Source: Entoloma clypeatum
Taxonomy: Eukaryota > Basidiomycota > Agaricomycetes > Agaricales > Entolomataceae
Length of the DNA: 64,000 nucleotides
Assembly (NCBI GenBank): GCA_963565915.1
Contig: OY751488.1
Span: forward strand, 1,922,001-1,986,000
Direction: 5' to 3'
Shown: positions 34,018 to 47,500 of the stretch, one piece after another
Layout of the letters: each line of letters starts with the position of its first letter
How positions within the stretch are numbered: the first letter of the stretch is position 1
Position numbers and translations under genes: made by a program
The notes under the pieces: generated by a model
What the model was told of the DNA's origin: nothing
Database searches by the model: none
What the model saw: only the letters and a program-made list of their open reading frames with translations

Positions 34018-34545
34018 GCCCATTACACCGCATCTCTTGGGGCTGGTGATGAGGCCATGGTGGGGGTAGTCCCGCGCAAGAGATCCCCTCGCCGGATGAC
34101 GATGAGCGTTGAGCTGGCGACTTCGTGTTGGGAACAACTGTGGACGTGTGGAGCTTCTCGTAACGCTCCCGGAACTGTCGTTGAAACGGATCAAGTTCGG
34201 TGGAATGAAAGCTTGAGAGAAAAGATATTTTACCACTTTCTTGAGGCTCCTCTTGACCCATTGAATCCCAATGCTTCTTGAGGTGCTTCATTTTCTTCTC
34301 CGGATGAAGGACTGGTCAAGGAATGTTAGCGTGAAAAGATGAAAACCATAAAGACGTACCCATGGTCGCCATCGAAATAATATGGACATTGCATTCGACG
34401 GTTTTATCATAATACTCTTCAATGCCTGTTGTGCATCATCAGCAGGATTGATCCTAAGAGAAGTACTTACCAAGAGGAGAGAGCAAAAACACTTGACATG
34501 TTTCCACTCATCCTTTGAGCCTCTGGAATCATCAAGACCAAACAA
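33980..34545 (-). mobile_element. Relic of a hAT-family transposase gene
   Basis: Reading right to left: SKDEWKHVKCFCSLL, then after a small intron (about 34428-34473) IEEYYDKTVECNVHIISM, then after another (about 34312-34360) VLHPEKKMKHLKKHWDSMGQ. The order 'DEEW..., YY.kT......ia..LhP..k..yfkk.W' is what hAT transposases show before their C-terminal dimerisation region. The piece after KKHW becomes low-complexity, and no catalytic core or terminal inverted repeats are seen. I regard it as a degenerate fragment; the assignment is from pattern memory. Confidence 0.4.
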
Positions 34546-34649
34546 CGCTCTCCGTTGCCGAAGCTTCGTAATTGAACCGTTGAACGCGCTCCCTCCGCAT
34601 CGTCCCCTCTATTCTCTCCCTCAGCCAGCCGCGTTAACTGTTGGCAAAG

Positions 34650-37600
34650 ATGGACCAAGACCTCATCAAGCTTGTCAACAAGCTCCAAGACACGTTTAGT
34701 AACCTGGGTCAGTCCCATAATATATCAGAAACCACCCCAAACGTGATTCTGCGTTCCTTAGGAGGAGAGCTTGATATGCCACAGCTTGTTGTCGTTCGTT
34801 CACCCTTTTAGGCTGTGTAAGTTGCATCCAAATCTGAAACTTTCGTTCTAGGTGGGCAGCCAGTCAGCGGGAAAATCGAGCGTCTTAGAAACGTATGCAA
34901 ACATCTCCTTGACTACTCACAAGCGATCTGACTTTCTCCCTCGGGTCAGTATTGTAGGTCGGGACTTTCTTCCTCGCGGTCAGGGCATCGTGACACGGCG
35001 GCCGCTCGTCCTCCAACTCATCCACACACCAATCCCGACGGAGCCGTCGCCCAATTCACCACCGTATACGGAGTGGGGCCAGTTCCTGCACATTGACAAA
35101 CGATTTACGGAATTTAATGAGATTCGGAAAGAGATTGAGCAGGAGACGTTCCGAGTGGCGGGGCAGAACAAGGGCGTCAGCAAGTTGCCGATTTCGCTCA
35201 AGCTTTATAGTCCCAATGTCTTGGACCTGACGTTGGTGGATCTTCCGGGTTTGACAAAGGTACATTTCGGCGCCCTCCTGAAAGTTCAGGTTATCTGAGT
35301 AGATGAACCAGATTCCCGTCGGCGACCAACCAAGCGACATCGAACGACAGATCCGGAATCTAATACTCGACTACATCTCAAAACCCAACAGGTTCGCTCG
35401 TGGGTTTTGATGCTCTCAATTTGACGCCAATTATTGCTCCACAGCGTCATCCTGTCTGTATCCCCCGCAAATGTAGACCTCGCCAACTCAGAATCTCTCA
35501 AACTCGCCCGCTCCGTCGACCCACAAGGTCGCCGCACCATCGGCATCCTAACAAAGCTAGACCTAATGGACGCTGGAACAAATGCACTAGATATCCTGAC
35601 CGGCCGCGTTTACCCGCTCAAACTCGGTTTCATCGGCGTTGTCGGTCGCAGCCAGCAAGACATCAACTCGGAGAAGAGCATGGAGGACGCCCTGGAGAGC
35701 GAAAGCGAATTTTTCAAGAACCATGCTGCCTACCGGAATATTGCGCACAAAAACGGGACAAAGTACCTGGCGAAGACTCTGAACCAAGTGTGTCTTGTTT
35801 GCCTTTTCAAGCATCAAAAGGCTCATATCCAGTACCTCAGGTCCTGATGAACCATATTCGGGATAAATTACCTGACATGAAAGCGCGTCTTAACACGCTA
35901 ATGGGCCAGGCTCAACAGGAACTCAACTCGTTTGGCGATGCTGCAATCTTTGGAGACCAAAACCAGGTATACTTCCTTCCTCTGTCCGTATAGGAAGCGT
36001 CTGACTCGTGAACGAAGCAAGGAGGCCTCATTCTTCGGCTAATGACCCAATTTGCTCGGGATTTCATCTCATCAATAGAGGGGACAAAGGTTGACATATC
36101 CACGAAAGAACTCTCTGGTGGCGCGCGGATATATTACATCTTTAATGACGTGTTTGGCCAAGCACTAGCATCGATTGACTCGACTCAAAATCTCGACAAC
36201 TCAGACATCCGAACGGCCATACGCAATTCGACAGGTCCACGGCCAAGTCTCTTTGTTCCCGAGATTGCATTTGACCTGCTAGTGAAACCACAAATAAAAC
36301 TTTTGGAAGCTCCGAGTCTGCGGTGTGTGGAGCTGGTGTACGAGGAGTTGGTGAAGATATGCCATAATTGTACGAGTGCGGTGAGTGGTAGTTGGCGTTT
36401 TGGTTGTGCATCGTTATTTCAACGAAATATCATAGGAATTGCAAAGATTCCCGAGGCTACATGCGCAGCTCATTGAGGTCGTTTCGGAACTGCTGCGGGA
36501 ACGTCTGGGACCAACATCAGAATATGCGCAAAGTCTGATCGAGATCCAAGCCGCATATATCAACACCAACCACCCCGCGTTCATCTCTGGTTCAGCTCTG
36601 GCAGCTCAACAGCCAAATGCACCATATAGGCCGCAAGTCACAGCTCAGGTGCGTCCAAATCCCATGCTTTTTTTTTTCTCCTACTGGATTTCCTTTATTA
36701 TAGCCAACAATATCAGAAGTCAACGGGACCTCGGCCTCGCCTGAAGACGAGGACGAGCCCTCCGAGGACGACAGCATCTTCCCACCCCGCAGTGACGGCC
36801 GCTCCGTCTCCTCCACCATACACGACCGCTCGCGCAGCAGCCTGCCCTCCACTTCCACCACGTCCGCTATGGCCGTCAGCAAACGGTCGTCTTCCAAAAC
36901 CCGGCATCCCCGGGACCCTCAACAACAGCATCACCCACAACACGCATCATCCTCCCGGGAACAACAACAGCTTCGACCTCACTCTGCGCTAGCCGGCGGG
37001 CCGATGCACAATGGGATCGGGTCGTCGCCGACGGCGCGCGAGACGTTTTTGAACTACTTTTTCGGGCAGAACGGGCCTGGGCCGGTGACCGGCGCGAGTT
37101 TGGACGGGCAGCAGCAGCAGCAGCAGCGGCATCATCATCATCATCATCATGGGCAAAACGGTACCTCGCAAGTGATTGTGCCGGTGGGACGGGACCTGTC
37201 TGGTGCGGAGATGCCTACGGGGTTGATGGGCGGGAAGAGGGGGATGGATGGGAGCAGTGCTGCGTATGATATGAAGAGTCTTGGGAAGCATATTGAGGTC
37301 GTGGGTGTTTTTCTTCTTTTTCGTGTTCCTTTTGCAAACCAAGAGCTGATGTTGTATATGTCCTAACAGATCCCCTCCGAAGGACCTCACATGACCGCGC
37401 GGGAAGAGATGGAGACGTCGCTCATCCGATCGCTGATCGCGTCGTATTTTGCTATTGTGCGGCAGAGCATCCAGGACCTGGTGCCGAAGGCGATCATGCA
37501 CCTGCTGGTGAACCACACGTCGCAGCACGTGCAGAACCGGCTGGTGGCGTCGCTGTACAAGCCTGAGCTGTTTGCGGAGATGCTGAATGAGGACGAAGCG

Positions 37601-37696
37601 CTGGTGGCGGAGAGGGCGCGGGTGAAGGCGCTGTTGGATGCGTATAAGGAGGCGTTCAAGACGCTTTCGGATGTTAGTTTGAAGTCGCCGGTGTAG
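34650..37696 (+). CDS. DNM1: Dynamin-related GTPase, mitochondrial/peroxisomal fission (DNM1)
   Basis: Self-assembling GTPase that divides mitochondria and peroxisomes. [20 protein letters not shown] opens the G domain. Motifs: P-loop [34 protein letters not shown] (switch 1); [11 protein letters not shown] (switch 2, DxxG); [10 protein letters not shown] (G4). The middle domain GDAAIFG...FARDFISSI and [14 protein letters not shown]...[17 protein letters not shown] are Dnm1/Drp1-like rather than Vps1-like. There is no PH domain. Instead, a low-complexity variable domain (about 36720-37300) contains a Gln run followed by a His run. The C-terminal GTPase effector domain is [20 protein letters not shown]...[14 protein letters not shown]. 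About nine short introns. All motifs appear intact. The upstream strand carries the hAT relic within 110 bp. Confidence 0.92.
37110..37151 (+). repeat. CAG/CAT trinucleotide run coding for Gln and His tracts
   Basis: Within the DNM1 variable domain, (CAG)6 is followed by CGG and then (CAT)7, giving [15 protein letters not shown] length-variable microsatellite inside coding sequence; probably tolerated because this insert is disordered. Confidence 0.85.
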
Positions 37697-38972
37697 ATTT
37701 TGGGAGTGCGTAAGGTGGAGGATTTTTAGTCATATATTATAGACCTTGCAATTGTTACCCCCCGCGCTTTCGTTGATACTCTTATAAATTTTGGCATTTA
37801 TACACCTTTGCAAACCCATTTTTCCAATCCCAATGTCAAAATAAGGGATTTATTCGTGTCCGAACCGACATCCTTGGCGTCCCCCCATCACATATCATCG
37901 CCCGCCAAATTAGTATTACTCCTTAAAACTGCCACTGGAAGGAGAATCATCCCGTGAACATCTGCTGTCGCTGCCGGCATCATCGTTTCGCGCATCCTGG
38001 AGAAGTCGGCGACTAGCAGGTCCCTGTTGGGTCCCTGTTGTTGCACCTTAGCTCTCCCAGATATGATTCATATGAAAAAATAGAGCAAGCCTGGTATTTT
38101 CGGTTGCCGCAGTTTCTCGTCAAACTACCGGTCAAGTCTTGTCTCATAGATCGTGAGCGAACATGGGGCGATGGGTTGCGCATCTGATAACAGGAAGGTA
38201 TATTCGCGTTGGTGGGGTCATGGGTTACTTAACACTATCGCTAGCTGGTGTTGTCAATGGAGATTGTCGCGGCGCCAGATAGAAGGCATTGCCAGTGTGG
38301 TCGCGGTAGCATCATGATGGTATCATGATGCCTGCGGCCACTAAACGAAATGAGAAATTATTTCTGAATGATAGCTGGTGGTTCGCCGTACTGCCTCAGG
38401 CTGGCCCTGGCTGGCGCGGATTCCGAGTCGACGACGCGAACGAGAGGTAATACGAGAAGTTTAGAACCTGTCGGCATAGGCGACCTCGACTGTCACTGTT
38501 GGTAACTTGGGTCTGAAAAACCGGGCCGAGGAAGCAAGGGCGGGACGCCGGGGTATTCGTATATTTATGCGGTTGAACCGATATTGAGCTGTACAAGCTA
38601 TGATTTGAAAAAAAAAAGAGGCGATTGGTTGAAGGGGCGGACAATCACTCTTTCTGAAGGTAGACCTTTGAGCACATACGGACTCAGTCAGCATCTCGAG
38701 AGCCCGTATACAATACCGCGCGAGACATATAAGTTCTTCGACTTCTTGCCAATCCGGAGCCACAGGAAGGGCCTTCATGAGATGGTATGATTCGGTCTTG
38801 AGACATCATGGGAGCCTCGTATGGGAACTCTTGACACATGTATATGGAGATCACATTTTGAGAGGTAATAAATTCACGAGCGGAATGAACCTAGACAAAC
38901 ATACGAGATCCGTGTGTCCAGCACTATTTTAGTCAGGAATCATAGACCAATTCAATTTCGTGAATTAAAGTT
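37697..38972. other. Convergent intergenic region
   Basis: The 3' flanks of DNM1 and the ZIP transporter. Short direct repeats occur (gggtccctgttg twice near 38020-38045; atcatgatggtatcatgatg near 38311-38330). No gene or RNA is recognised. Confidence 0.4.
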
Positions 38973-40392
38973 CTATGCCCACTTTCCAAGCAGCGCCATG
39001 AGACCGCATCCCAGGAGCATCGAAGATAGAGCGTAGAAAATCTGTCCATTCGACCCCTCGATCATCTCCTTGTTGAACAGGAACTCGTGTGCCAAAAGCT
39101 GCAAACAACAGAGGTGTATATATCAGCCCCAAAAAAAACGGTGTTATAATGGCAAGAAAAGACGCGTGCCTCTACGAGCCCTGTATAGATCAAGACACCT
39201 GCGCTCAGAGCGTCCAGAATCCCACTTACGATGGAGGCAGCCGCGCTTCCGGGGTTGTAGGTGGATTTTACCCCAAGGCCGACGGCGATGCCAAGGGGGG
39301 TTGTTATGCCAAACAGGGCAGCTGCAGCGGTAGCGACCCAATTGTACCTCGGCGGTAGTTGCATGTAAGCCAAACGAGATCCAAGACCTAGTCCTTCGAA
39401 TGTTTCTGGGGAACCATGAGCGATGAAGAGTGTATTAAGGGGGAGAAAACCTACGGTGGAATATAAGGACTACAAAGAGCACCTTGAAATTGTCTGCCAC
39501 GGCCAACGTAAGGCCAATCAAAATGCTAGATTGACAGAAAATAGTTCAGAAGACTCCTCAGCAGTAAAAGAAAAACAAGTTGTACCTGTGAAGCACGACG
39601 CCAAACTCCAAGATCGCAATACCGATGATTTGAGCAACGGGATTGTCCGTTACAGCGACGTGATTGTGTCCGGCAGATGCATCAAAGTCTTTCTGCCTTT
39701 CTTCATCTGTCGGGGTGTTAAAGGTTTGTTCTGGTCCATGGGCTGCATGTGAGCCACATTCGTGTCCATGTGCATCTGAGCATCAAGGGTCAGACAGAAG
39801 TTCGGGTATGTGTACGTATAGATTAACCATGGTGCAATCCGAGCTTGGCCAGCCTCTCTGTTCCCCAGCGGAAAGCAATTAGCTCGATGATGAATATTGA
39901 GAATATGCTGAGAAGGCAGAATGCCAGTGCATATGGCTGATCCAGGTTACTTGGGTGAACGTTTGGTCAACGGGCCTGAGATTGGACTCACATATTCTGA
40001 CCAAGCCTCTGATAGACATGGAGACCCCAACTCCTCGAGGGCGGGGCCAAGTAGATGAATGAATGCCGTTCCGATCTGATATCAAAATGTTATTGCGACA
40101 ATAATCGGGAATGATAAAACGAACGATAACGCCGGATCCAAAGTACTTGGCAAAGCTAGTAAACCCGAGATGTAAGATTATTATCAATTTTTATCCAGGA
40201 AGGGAGATTTGAATGGACTGACTCGAATATACTCTTTGGAATATGCAGCCAAGGTGAACGCCGTGCCAAAACGGGGAACAGAGCGCCGCACAGGGAAGTA
40301 ACGAGGATGATAAAGATGGAAGCAATACGCAGACCGAAAATATTACTTGCCCCGCCGCCAGAACCGCAGTTGGGGGACGAGTCAGACGACAT
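38973..40392 (-). CDS. ZIP-family zinc/iron transporter (ZRT1/ZRT2-like)
   Basis: Plasma-membrane importer of Zn2+ (possibly Fe2+). MSSDSSPNCGSGGGASNIFG precedes TM1 (LRIASIFIILVTSLCGALFP). Splicing at about 40087-40137 joins FAKYFGSGVI to IGTAFIHLLGPALEELG, the TM3 metal-binding region, then LCWSEY-like and PYALAFCLLSIFSIFIIELI. The cytosolic loop is His-rich (DAHGHECGSHAAHG, SAGHNHVAV). TM4-TM5 carry the family signature: EFGVVLH joined to SILIGLTLAV, and TFEGLGLGSRLA. The last exons give PLGIAVGLGVKSTYNPGS and LLAHEFLFNKEM, ending GCGLMALLGKWA. About 350 residues, eight predicted TMs. A TATA-like ttaaataat lies about 105 bp upstream. Confidence 0.87.
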
Positions 40393-41543
40393 GGGTGTAA
40401 TGAAGGACGATGGTCAAGAGACGGACCACCATAAGTAGGTACCAAGTACGTACTTATGGTGATTGAGTGGGGGGAGTACCCTCCCAGTCGGATTATTTAA
40501 CCCGCGCCCGGAAAGGAACAGCCTTAGTTGCTACTCGAAGCAAAGAAAGTCGTATGTACTACTCAATGTAAACCCTTGCCAAGCGAACAGTATGGGCATT
40601 TGCCTGCCACAGCTAATAAATATCTGAGCCATTCATCCACTTTCAAGCACCGAGAGCCATCGCGACCTGCATCAAGGGATACGGCTTCACTGCATGCATG
40701 GCCTTTTAATATCAAGAGCACTGTCTGCAACCCTAGAGTGACGGTACAGCTCAGTTTTGCATTCTGGACAGGAATAACTAACAAGATGATGTACACCCCG
40801 TTTCAACCGAGTTCAGACTGTTGCGCATTCAAATAGCTTTCCCATGTCATGCATGACCTCACGAGGGAGGCTTGATTGAAGTTGATTGAAGTTCGACAAA
40901 CTTTCGCTTATCAAGTCCACGACGCTACTGCAGCACTGCTATTTATGATTTTCGCAAAAAATCAGGCCTTTCAACAACCGAGGTTACGTCAAGGGTTGGC
41001 CATGGAGGCTGCTGACCATATCCTCAAGGACGCGGCGACATATGTTCTGGCTATGATCCACTCTCAGTCAGGTCTAGAAGGTGGAGGTGATGAACGCTAA
41101 AGATGGGCCTTGAGCAAACAATCACATGTGTATACTGCCGATACCACCAAATGCAACTCTTTCACGAGCACACCAGAATTAGGTGGAGCAGTCCACAAAC
41201 CAATGTCATTTCTCGTCTATGTATCATATCCAGTCACGGGAAGGGAACACAGGGAACACAACGAGTAAGCGACGATAACGATACAACCCTACGCGAAAAA
41301 ACGAACCAAGCAGATACGCGAGAGAAAGGGTTGGTTGGGAGAGGGGAAAGGACCAGCAGCAGACAGCGGACAGCGAGGCACGACACCTTTTCCCAGTGGC
41401 AGCCGGAGGGTAAGGTTTTGAAACGGTACTAGCAGCAAAGCAAAGCAAGCGCCCAAAGCAGGAGGTCCAGTAGGGGTCCAGAGACCGAACTCGACACTTC
41501 CTTCACAGAAAGGATTGGAGTCAGTCAAGAAGGGCGCAGCGAC
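40393..41543. other. Intergenic region
   Basis: 5' flank of the ZIP gene and 3' flank of the BCS1-like gene. Frames such as 40876-41100 (plus) have no recognisable motif. Nothing else is supported. Confidence 0.35.
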
Positions 41544-44500
41544 TCAGGATTCAGCCGCTGCCCCGTCCGGTGCAGGAACGGGGCCAGATACCTGTCCCTT
41601 CACGGCAACCCACTTCTCCTTCTTGCCATCCCCAGTCTCATCGTCTTCCTTCTTTTCACTCTCCTCATCCTCTGAGGTGACGCTCTCTTCAGTGTCAGCA
41701 TCGACCCCGGTGGTGGTCTCGGACTCGGAGCTTGACGAGCTCGAGGACGACTCGGTGGCGGCCGCGGCTGCTGGAGTGGTTTCAGTAGAAGTGGTCTCAG
41801 CGCCTGGTGTGGAAGTACTCTTAGTTGCGGCTGCTTCCTTTTCCTTGAGCTGTTTGCGGGCTTTGGCACGCGCTTCTTTGCGCTCGAGTTTCTTGAGAAG
41901 GAGAATGATCAGCTCGATAAAACATATAACGCAACGGACTCGTTCCTCACCTCTTTCGCTTCCTTTTCCTCCTTCTTTTGGGCGAAGAACGTCAGCACAG
42001 AAAGAAAAGACGGTGATCAAGTATGGGTATACCTCTTTCGCTTCCTTCTCTTCTTTCTATAAAATATGAAACTTGTCAATGACCCTCGCCTCATGACGAA
42101 CGTAATCCCGCGGACTGACCTCCTTTTTGGCCTTCTCCTCGGCTTCTTTCTTCTCCTTTGCTTCACGCTGTATGAGAAAATTGTCAGGACGTCATAATGA
42201 AAATCGAGAAATGTGAAAGACCTCTGCTTTCTCCTTCTTGAGCTTCTCGCGAGTTTCACGCTCTTGAACAATCCATTCTTGGACCTCTTCAACGCACTCA
42301 CGAGGACGAGTCTTGTTCTTGAGAAGGTAACCTTGAAGGCCGGCGACCTACGACAAAAAGTCAGCACACTTGCAAGTGAACACCCAGATACCGAAAAGCC
42401 ATGATACTTACACTTAACTCATCCTCGGGTATGGCTTCGGCGAAGCGCTTGGCAAGTTCACCAATCTCTTGCTCGCTAAGTAAAGGTATAGCATGAACAG
42501 ACTTGCGTTTGGAACCAGGCAAATTCTTCTGAGAGGCATCCTTCTCTGTCGGTGCGGAAGGCGGGGATGCAGAGGGTGAAGGCTTGAAGGGGAAGAAACA
42601 CTTGAATATGCCCTCGGCCTGCCACTTGGTCGCATGGGTGAAGTTGACCCACACGTCCATGCGGCCCGGGCGGCTGAGAGCAGGGTCAAGACGCTCAATA
42701 TGATTCGTGGTGGCGAAGAGGAGGCTATAGATTCATTTGATCAACTTTCAAATTAATGAAAAGCGTGAGGTGGGGACTCACCGGCCTTCTGCGGCCGCCA
42801 CCCCATCGAGGCTGTTCAATAATCCACTCAAACTCAAAGTAGAGCCGTCGTTACTGTTAGCCTCAGTGGTACTAGCTGTTGCAGCGGTGGCAGCGGTTGG
42901 TGCCCCTGTAGACGAGGAGTCACGGCTGACGGAACGCGTAAACGCTGCGTCCAAATCTTCTAAAAGCAGAATACATCTAAAGTCCTCCCATGAGACAAGG
43001 AGGGTCGGGATATCGTCCGAACGGAAATTACCTAGAAGGTACATTGCCCATTAATGTTGTCAACGTATTATCACTCATCCTAGGAATGGATAGATTGAGT
43101 CACACAACAACGAATAGAACAGGAAAGTTACCCTTTAGAAGACAGCGAGACGACATAGATGTCGAGACCCAATTCTCCTGCCAACGAATGAATGAGAGAA
43201 GTCTTGCCACTGATATCGAGTCATTAATTGACACATATAATGACGAATATCTCGAAACTGACCTTCCGGGAACACCATGTAATAGATAGCCTCGTCGGAA
43301 AGGAATTCCTGGTTCAAACATGAATTGTATGCCACTGAGATTGTTTGGGATTACCATACCTCGCTCCGCATACCTGAATGAAGAGTTCAGCGACATCTCA
43401 TACAACTGCTGAAAAAAACTTACCATTCCTCAGAACAAAGGAAATCTTTGCAGTCTGCGAGCAACATGTCTTTAACACCAGGCTGGAGCACGATCGAACT
43501 CATTGGGCGCTTCTGCCTTGCACCATTCCATCGCCAGCACCCATAGGATCTGTTGTTGTTGACGGTTTGTTAACATTCATTGATATATGAAGTCACTTAC
43601 GTGTCCGCCATGAAGATGTGGACGCGGTGTTCAGCATCCTTTTCGTATTCTCGCTTAGCCTCGAGGACGAGCTTCTTCAAGATGTCATTGTTCCTCGCGA
43701 CGACGCTGAGAAATGATCAGTGATATAGCATGTAAAATTTCAGGAGGCAAACCTAATCTTGAGCTCACACCCATGGCCATAATCGGGGTAACGTTTGGTA
43801 CGCGTTATCTATAGAACAGTCAATCTCGGCAAGTTGCTCCGATTCGGCCGGTGGGAATTACTCACCCTGAGCCAATGACCGCGGTAATAAATTGTGTGGG
43901 TGGTATCTTAAAATTATCGGACAGGAGCATGAACGCCTTGCAGGCAAGGAAACAGGATTAGGGCAGTGCTTACCAAGGCTAGGGAGGAATGCGACTTTTC
44001 GTTTTCGGCGGCCGTTTACTAGACCCTCGTCTTCCCCTTCATCTCCGTCGTCCAAGTCACCTGTTGTGGATTGGCTCATTCCACCGCGGCTGGCGGAGCG
44101 AGTTGTGATTTCAAATTCGCGACTGCGGCCCCAGGCGGGTTGCTATTTCCGTGAATGAGAATGCGGTACGGACTGGGGGCTGTTACTCGTACCTTGGCAA
44201 GCCAGTGCATGAGCCTACAAGGGAGAAAAATGGTCAAGGAAGTGGGTAGGGATGTTATTTTATGTACCCACCAATCGTAAGGGTAGTCTTCCTGACTGAA
44301 ATGGGCGGTGAGGAAGAAGGCTGTTGACATAGGTTAACCCCTGGGTGCGCATATAGGAAGGGAGATAGCTGACAATCGACAAAGCCGTTCCAGGCAGACA
44401 CCGACACACGTCGGGCGGTCTCGACGGTTCCGCCAATGACGACGAGTTTCTAACATTCATGAGCGAGGATAATGATGGGGGCTGGGGAGAAGGGGACGAA

Positions 44501-44567
44501 CGAGGGTATCCTGAATGGCGCCTGTGCTGACGGCGAGGGGGGAGAGAATGTTCCTAATGGCGTCCAT
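41544..44567 (-). CDS. BCS1-like AAA ATPase (mitochondrial chaperone family) with charged C-terminal tail
   Basis: An AAA ATPase related to Bcs1, which inserts the Rieske protein into complex III of the mitochondrial inner membrane. The start [20 protein letters not shown] is followed by a BCS1-N region ([30 protein letters not shown]). The AAA module: [20 protein letters not shown], then [15 protein letters not shown] spliced to [16 protein letters not shown] (Walker A), [13 protein letters not shown] (Walker B), [20 protein letters not shown] (sensor 1) and [12 protein letters not shown]. After the AAA domain comes a Lys/Glu-rich coiled-coil tail ([20 protein letters not shown]), then a Ser/acidic stretch, which classical Bcs1 lacks. 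Such tails occur in the expanded fungal BCS1-like paralogues, so orthology to BCS1 itself is doubtful. At least ten introns. Confidence 0.82.
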
Positions 44568-47500
44568 ATCGAGGGAGAGGGAGGAAGCAAGGGAGTAGAG
44601 TGAAGCTACGCGTTGGCCTTATAAGGGTTTGATGCGTGCCTCGTGTAAAAGCAGGGTAGCGCCTAGAGAGGAATGTACATGGATTCGATCACTCACCCCC
44701 ATTCATCCATATATTTATTCATTCTCTGTCATTCCACGTCCCGCTTCGGCAGCGAAGCTCTCCCAGTCACCAACTCCCTGTCCGACTCATTCTCGCCGCA
44801 GCCCCTCCTCCTCCTACTTGACCTCCGCCGTTCATCCGCCTTTAATACGTCTTCAAGTTGGGTATCCAATAGACCAAACCTGGTGGCGTCGAGGCATACG
44901 GTTGTGACCCTGATCTACTGACGTGATGGCTACAGGCCGGCTCGACGATACTGACCACTGAAGCTCTGAAGTCGAAGCTGCGGGCGCAGATTTCTTTCAA
45001 GCCTTCTGTCCTGTTAGGTAGCTGCTACGGAATCGCTGCGGTCGACGCCCAACGAGCACACATTGTCACAGTTCCACAAAATTCATCACACCCCAAAATT
45101 TCCAAAACAATCAGACGAAAAGTCCGATTTATCTACCTCCATGCTCGTGTTCTGACCCTAACTTACCTTGCAAGCTGAAAATTTCAAGGAGGAGATCCGC
45201 GGTTTTGCAGTACATCGTCTCCTCGTTCGCGTTACTATTAGTCGCTCTCCTGCCAATGGAGCAGGCGCATCCCCACAGCTGGATACGATTTGCAAAAAAG
45301 AACATCAAAATCCGATCGGGATCTCACGAACAAATCGGGAATGCGGTGGCAATGCAACACCCCCTTGTTCAATGTCACTGCTTGCTCTCCCACTACAACC
45401 CAGTTCCGCCACGTTCGACGTCGCCAGCATGGCCGCTGCTTATCCCATCTCCTTCTTCGGCGGACTCATTGGCCGTGTCGGATCGTCTCCGATGGGCTGT
45501 GCAACCTCACGTAAGTAAAAATCCTATTGCCAATGCCCCTGCTCGCTACGCTACGCTTGTCCTGATGTGCCGCTTAAGATGAGCGTGTAACTCGCTCGGC
45601 ACTGTATGTAATACACAGATGGCTGGTATCTTTTCCTACCCGTTGCTTTCCTCTTTCTACGGCACCACGCCTTCAGTCGGACCGCCTCAATCCCTTCGGT
45701 AAGAATTGCCATGGAGTGCCACCAGGCGGTTGATCGAACCCCTTGAACACAACGTTCGCAATACGCTCCACCGGAGGCTTCCGTCGAACCTGATACTGGA
45801 AAAGGAGACTCCTTGGTGTATCAGCGTTGATATCAGTCTTCCGCCGCAACAACGACGAGGGGGGTTCAGTGGCTCTGGATGTCGGCATGTGTATATTGAA
45901 ATGCATGTGTATCTGAATGTCTGTGTATGTACTCAAGCCACATTAGCTCACCTATCATCTAGGACACCGGGAGGTCCGTCGAATTCAGGACGACAAACTC
46001 AGCGAACCCGAGCTACCGAGAACAAAGGAACAACTAATAGTGCGATAAACGGATCCCACATATCATATATATGGCGAACTACTTGATCATCAGCAAGCCC
46101 CGCCAAAAGTTCTTGCCTTAAGTTAATTTGCGGTTGGTTTGTAAGTATAGCGTTTGTAAGTATAGCAGGTTTCAATGGCTAACAGGGGAAAGCACAGATA
46201 ACGTATCGAAACCCGAATACATATGGCGAGGTGGATTCTTGGGCGATCTGCGTGCGATGTCAAAAATGCCGTTATCTTCGAATGGAAGATAGCAGATATG
46301 ATCTCCGAGTTCGAACCCCTTTGTATGAATGTGGGGTACATATGAACCCTCCCCAAGGACTCAGGTTTCTCCAACCGGACTTGAAGGATTTCGAAAGTAC
46401 AAGTATCGTCCATATACCACCCCGTTTTGCTACTCAGATGACCAGATGACTTGCAAATTATACCAGAAAATCAAACAGGGACGGACCTGGGCTACCGCAG
46501 GGAGGCAGAGGTCAGTTGACCTACGTATCATGATGCCCGCCTCAAGGCGGTGTGACCTTACGGAGTCAATGTAGCAATCAGCACGGTCACCAGTCCAATT
46601 GTCCAACTTGATATGGCTGGTGCCGCAAGCTCGGATATGTGCTTATTGTGTAGATGGCTAATCAATGATAACGCCAATGCTCAATGACATCTCCACCCTG
46701 CCGTTCTAGCTGTCTTTCATCCGAGTCAAGCTCAAGGTCTTCTAGCCGTATACCTGGGTTTTATGAAAACATGATGTCGCTACGTTTGCTTCACGTACGG
46801 ACGCTTCGGTGCTCAGGCTCATCTTCTCAACATTTCCTCTTTGAAGACGTTCCTAAAAGGGCTTCCTCGGATGTCCCATTCGTAACATTTCGACTTTTCG
46901 AAGTCAATATGGAGGGCCTGTACGGAAAGTCATTCACGTCCATAGAAAATTCCTATACTTCCATTCCAACGACACCAAGAATAATGATGCCATGAGTTCG
47001 GCTGAGCATTCATTAAACATACGTAAGATACAAACGACAGGAAGTCGCCCATCGTTCAGCGACCATTTGGATAGGGCGGCCCGGAGTTATGTACAGCACA
47101 TAAGGCAATGCGCCCGGCGTTGACACCAGCACAGGTAGGGGAACCAACAGTCCCACGACGTTCATGTGTACAGCTGCTCCAACAGGGCAACAGGACGTGG
47201 GGAAGCGGTGAGATCATGACTCATGAGCAATAGAAATCTGCCTTAAGCAGGGCGACGATTCCGATGACGGAATCGGGAGGCATGCGCTTGGGAAAGTGTT
47301 TCCCAGGAACGAGCCCTTTCCGCCGCAGTAGCCGCCGGCTGGAGGACTCGTGGGGAGGGTTCAGCGTGGTTAGGCGACTGATCAAGCATAGAATCAGAGT
47401 GTTAGGACTGCTTCTCAAGAAGTGTCATCGATGACAAGCGACTAGGATGGATAGGTACGTTCGTATTTGGGGCATGTGACGTTGGCGGTCGTAAATTGAA

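Noticed and set aside
36989..37528. Long minus-strand frame opposite DNM1 with poly-Met/Leu runs
   Set aside because: It is the antisense shadow of the CAG/CAT repeat and the GC-rich DNM1 coding sequence.
46300..46322. gttcgaacc, resembling a tRNA T-loop
   Set aside because: The flanking bases do not form a T-stem, and no acceptor, D or anticodon arms can be drawn upstream.
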